Of a stretch of DNA of 64,000 bases, positions 61,803-64,000 are shown piece by piece. The stretch lies in NCBI RefSeq assembly GCF_022012435.1, contig NZ_JAKLUA010000023.1, positions 1 through 64,000 on the forward strand, written 5' to 3'. The stretch's first letter is position 1, and each line of letters begins with the position of its first letter. The translations under genes were made by a program, and so were the position numbers. The DNA comes from Bradyrhizobium zhengyangense (lineage in GTDB: Bacteria > Pseudomonadota > Alphaproteobacteria > Rhizobiales > Xanthobacteraceae). The notes under the pieces were generated by a model. That model searched no databases, was not told the origin of the DNA, and worked only from the letters and a program-made list of their open reading frames with translations.

Positions 61803-62411
61803 TCACTTCATTTCCGTCAGCCGCGCCGCGTAGCGGGCCATCAGATCGACCTCGATATTGACTTCCGTGCCCGCCTTCCAGCCGCCGATCGTCGTGACTT
61901 CGAGCGTATGTGGGATGATCAGCACCGAAAAGGTCACGTCCTTCACTGTATTGACTGTGAGCGAGACGCCGTCGAGCGTGATCGAGCCCTTGGTGGCGAT
62001 GAACCGAGCCAGCTCCCGCGTCGTGGAGAGCTCGAACCGCGCCATGTCGGGCAGGTCCTCACGGCTGACGATGGTCGCAATGCCGTCGGCATGGCCGGCG
62101 ACGATGTGGCCACCGAGCTCGTCACCGATCTTGAGCGCACGCTCGAGATTGAGCTTGGTGCCGAGCTTCCAGCGTTTGGCCGTCGTCAGCGCCAGCGTCT
62201 CGGCGGCGGCATCGACGTCATACCAGGTTTTGCCGTTCGCGACGCCGGAAGCAACCACAGTCAGGCACACGCCATTGCTGGCGATCGAGGCGCCATCGGC
62301 GATGGTGGTCTGGTCGTAGCCGCAAGCGATGCGCAAACGGTGCAATTGCCCCTGCGCCACGGGCTTGAAGCTGACGATTTCGCCGATATCGGTGACAATG
62401 CCGGTGAACAT
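61803..62411 (-). CDS. ribE: Riboflavin synthase (alpha chain)
   Basis: The 202-residue protein is a duplicated lumazine-binding barrel: the first repeat starts MFTGIVTDIGEIVSF (1-97) and the second RKIGDE-like KIGDELGGHIVAGHADG (about 98-195). It dismutates two ribityllumazines to riboflavin. The ATG at 62411 is the universal MFTGIV start, one base after the ribD stop (TAACATG). Confidence 0.96.
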   Translation of the reverse strand: MFTGIVTDIGEIVSFKPVAQGQLHRLRIACGYDQTTIADGASIASNGVCLTVVASGVANGKTWYDVDAAAETLALTTAKRWKLGTKLNLERALKIGDELGGHIVAGHADGIATIVSREDLPDMARFELSTTRELARFIATKGSITLDGVSLTVNTVKDVTFSVLIIPHTLEVTTIGGWKAGTEVNIEVDLMARYAARLTEMK

Positions 62412-62412
62412 G

Positions 62413-63561
62413 TTAGGCGCGCTCGTAGACGGTGAGAGTATCGTGGCCGAATGTCTCGCTAGCATGAACCTTGTAGGCCTGCGACTGCGTGATTTTCGAC
62501 AGGGGCAATGCATCGAGCGCATCGACGCCTTCGGGACCCACCTCTTCCGCTCCGCGGAACAGCCAGATTTCGTCGACGAGGTCGGCCGACACGAAGGAGG
62601 CCGCAACGCGGCTGCCGCCCTCGACCATCAGCCGCGTGATGCCCTTGTCGGCGAGACCATGGAGCACGGCCGGAAGGTCGAGCCCGACTGCACCATTCGG
62701 CGGCATGCGCATGATTTGCGCACCGGCCGCGCCGAGGCGCGTCGCCGCGGCGGCTTCCGCTAGCTCGGAAGCCATCACCCAGAGCGGCGTCTCGCGCGCA
62801 GAACGAACAAGCTGGCTGGACGCCGGCATTCGCAAGTTCTGGTCGAGGACAATGCGCACGGGAGAACGCGCTTCCATGCCCGGCAGGCGGCAGTTGAGCT
62901 GCGGATCATCCGCCAGCACCGTGCCGATGCCGACCAGGATGGCATCGCTCGAGGCGCGCAACAGATGCACGCGGTCGCGGACGGCTTCGCCCGTGATCGC
63001 CAGCGGCTTGCCGTCTTCAGCGCCGATTTTGCCGTCAGGCGAGACCGCGAGCTTCAGGATCACATGCGGACGCTTGTCCCTGATGCGGCGGAAATGGCCG
63101 GCATGGTCGAACGCCGCCTCCGCCGCGCACAGGCCGACATCCACGGCGATGCCGGCAGCGCGCAGGCGCGCGTGGCCCTGCCCCGCCACCTCAGGATTGG
63201 GATCCTCGATCGCCGCCACCACGCGTGTGATGCCCGCCGCGATCACCGCATCGGCACACGGCGGCGACTTGCCGAAATGCGAGCAAGGTTCGAGCGTGAC
63301 ATAGAGCGTGGCGCCGCGCGCCGCCTCGCCTGCACGCCGGAGTGCCTCTGGCTCCGCATGCGGCCGCCCACCGGGCTGCGTCCAGCCGCGGCCGACGATG
63401 ACGCCGTCCTTGACGATGACCGCACCGACGGCCGGATTGGGCCAAACGCGGCCCTGCCCGCGCCGGCCGAGCGCCAGCGCCAGCTGCATGAAGCGGCGAT
63501 CGGCGTCCTTGGACTCGCGGATCCTCGCGGCGAACTGATCTTCCAGGATGCGGAAGATCAT
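62413..63561 (-). CDS. ribD: Bifunctional riboflavin deaminase-reductase RibD
   Basis: The 382-residue fusion has an N-terminal zinc cytidine-deaminase-like domain (GGRPHAEPEAL and PCSHFGKSPPCADA, giving His and two Cys ligands) and a C-terminal NADPH reductase domain with HVILKLAVSPDGKIG and LMVEGGSRVAASF. It catalyses two early steps of riboflavin synthesis. Its start overlaps the nrdR stop by four bases. Confidence 0.96.
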   Translation of the reverse strand: MIFRILEDQFAARIRESKDADRRFMQLALALGRRGQGRVWPNPAVGAVIVKDGVIVGRGWTQPGGRPHAEPEALRRAGEAARGATLYVTLEPCSHFGKSPPCADAVIAAGITRVVAAIEDPNPEVAGQGHARLRAAGIAVDVGLCAAEAAFDHAGHFRRIRDKRPHVILKLAVSPDGKIGAEDGKPLAITGEAVRDRVHLLRASSDAILVGIGTVLADDPQLNCRLPGMEARSPVRIVLDQNLRMPASSQLVRSARETPLWVMASELAEAAAATRLGAAGAQIMRMPPNGAVGLDLPAVLHGLADKGITRLMVEGGSRVAASFVSADLVDEIWLFRGAEEVGPEGVDALDALPLSKITQSQAYKVHASETFGHDTLTVYERA

Positions 63562-64000
63562 TTGCGGATCGCGGCGAGCCCCGCTTCCTCCTCACCGGAG
63601 AGCTCGCCGAGCACGTCGGCGAAATCCTTGGCCTCGCGGAAATTGCGATAGACGGAGGCGAAGCGCACATAGGCGACGTCGTCGAGCGTGCGCAGATGCT
63701 CCATCACGGTCTCGCCGATCACCTCGGACGAGATCTCGGCTTCGCCCCCGGTCTCAAGCTCGCGCACGATGGTGGAGACCATCTTCTCCACCCTTTCAGG
63801 CTCGACAGGCCGCTTGCGCAAGGAGATCGATACCGAACGCATCAGCTTGTCGCGGTCGAACGGCACGCGACGGCCGTTGCGCTTGATCACCGTGAGCTCG
63901 CGCAGCTGCACGCGCTCGAACGTGGTGAAGCGGAAATTGCAGGCGATGCATACGCGCCGCCTGCGGATGACGGAAGAATCCTCGGTCGGACGCGAGTCCT
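63558..64000 (-). CDS. nrdR: Transcriptional repressor NrdR (5' end outside the window)
   Basis: The frame continues past the last internal ATG to the window edge. Translating 63912-64000 gives DSRPTEDSSVIRRRRVC followed by IACNFRFTTFE, the second half of the zinc ribbon of NrdR. The ATP-cone starts RELTVIKRNGRRVPFDRDKL and the tail ends in a short alphaproteobacterial extension. NrdR represses ribonucleotide reductase genes when bound to (d)ATP. Only the first zinc Cys pair is missing, beyond the right edge. Confidence 0.93.
   Translation of the reverse strand, partial: DSRPTEDSSVIRRRRVCIACNFRFTTFERVQLRELTVIKRNGRRVPFDRDKLMRSVSISLRKRPVEPERVEKMVSTIVRELETGGEAEISSEVIGETVMEHLRTLDDVAYVRFASVYRNFREAKDFADVLGELSGEEEAGLAAIRK

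Overview
The window looks like chromosomal DNA of a Bradyrhizobium or close Bradyrhizobiaceae relative. It is GC-rich and carries a Porin_2-type porin with the signal peptide and conserved N-terminus usual in that group, a GcrA-family regulator, a glnB-glnA pair behind a sigma-54 promoter, the alphaproteobacterial DUF177-plsX-fabH-ihfA-merR and nrdR-ribD-ribE-ribH-nusB-thiL blocks, and intergenic palindromes of the kind scattered through rhizobial genomes. No phage, insertion sequence, transposase or CRISPR array was seen. All calls come from reading the sequence; no database search was run.

Layout. 0.1-4.4 kb: GNAT acetyltransferase, NAD(P)HX repair enzyme, then PII protein and glutamine synthetase. 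4.4-6.9 kb: an NfeD protease/slipin pair bracketed by two 93-bp direct repeats. 7-12.5 kb: class I amidotransferase-like hydrolase, AI-2E family permease, small proteins, a diguanylate cyclase and rplM-rpsI. 12.5-18.3 kb: thioesterase, a crotonase without the catalytic acids, CoA-binding protein plus O-acetylhomoserine sulfhydrylase, a gene remnant, heme A synthase. 18.3-27.3 kb: a polysaccharide assembly region (degenerate deacetylase, CelD-like acetyltransferase, Wzz/GumC-type co-polymerase with a degenerate kinase domain, glycosyltransferase, undecaprenyl-phosphate sugar transferase, O-antigen ligase/polymerase). 27.3-35.3 kb: MarR/FAD-monooxygenase divergon, tandem saccharopine-dehydrogenase-like reductases with DUF169, YdcF-like protein, amidase, GcrA-like regulator. 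35.5-44.4 kb: porin, MarR, hydrolases, SDR, DapA-like aldolase, a small secreted protein with a near-perfect sigma-54 promoter, TetR, tRNA-Pro. 44.5-49.7 kb: merR, ihfA, fabH, plsX, DUF177, cytochrome bc1 chaperone, bamE. 49.8-55.4 kb: Bug-type binding protein and an unusual four-gene operon. 55.7-64 kb: H+-pyrophosphatase, two paralogous cysteine-cluster proteins and the riboflavin/thiamine block running off the right edge.

The most interesting locus is the minus-strand operon 50864-55407. It encodes an NRPS-type methyltransferase, a stand-alone adenylation domain, an MBOAT-like membrane acyltransferase and an acyl carrier protein. The A/MBOAT/carrier trio has the logic of the DltA-DltB-DltC D-alanylation machinery. 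Here it is combined with a methyltransferase that seems to have been cut out of an interrupted NRPS adenylation domain, and no DltD is visible. A system that loads, perhaps N-methylates and exports an amino acyl group is a reasonable hypothesis. The second lead is the sigma-54-controlled secreted peptide at 41726-41965.
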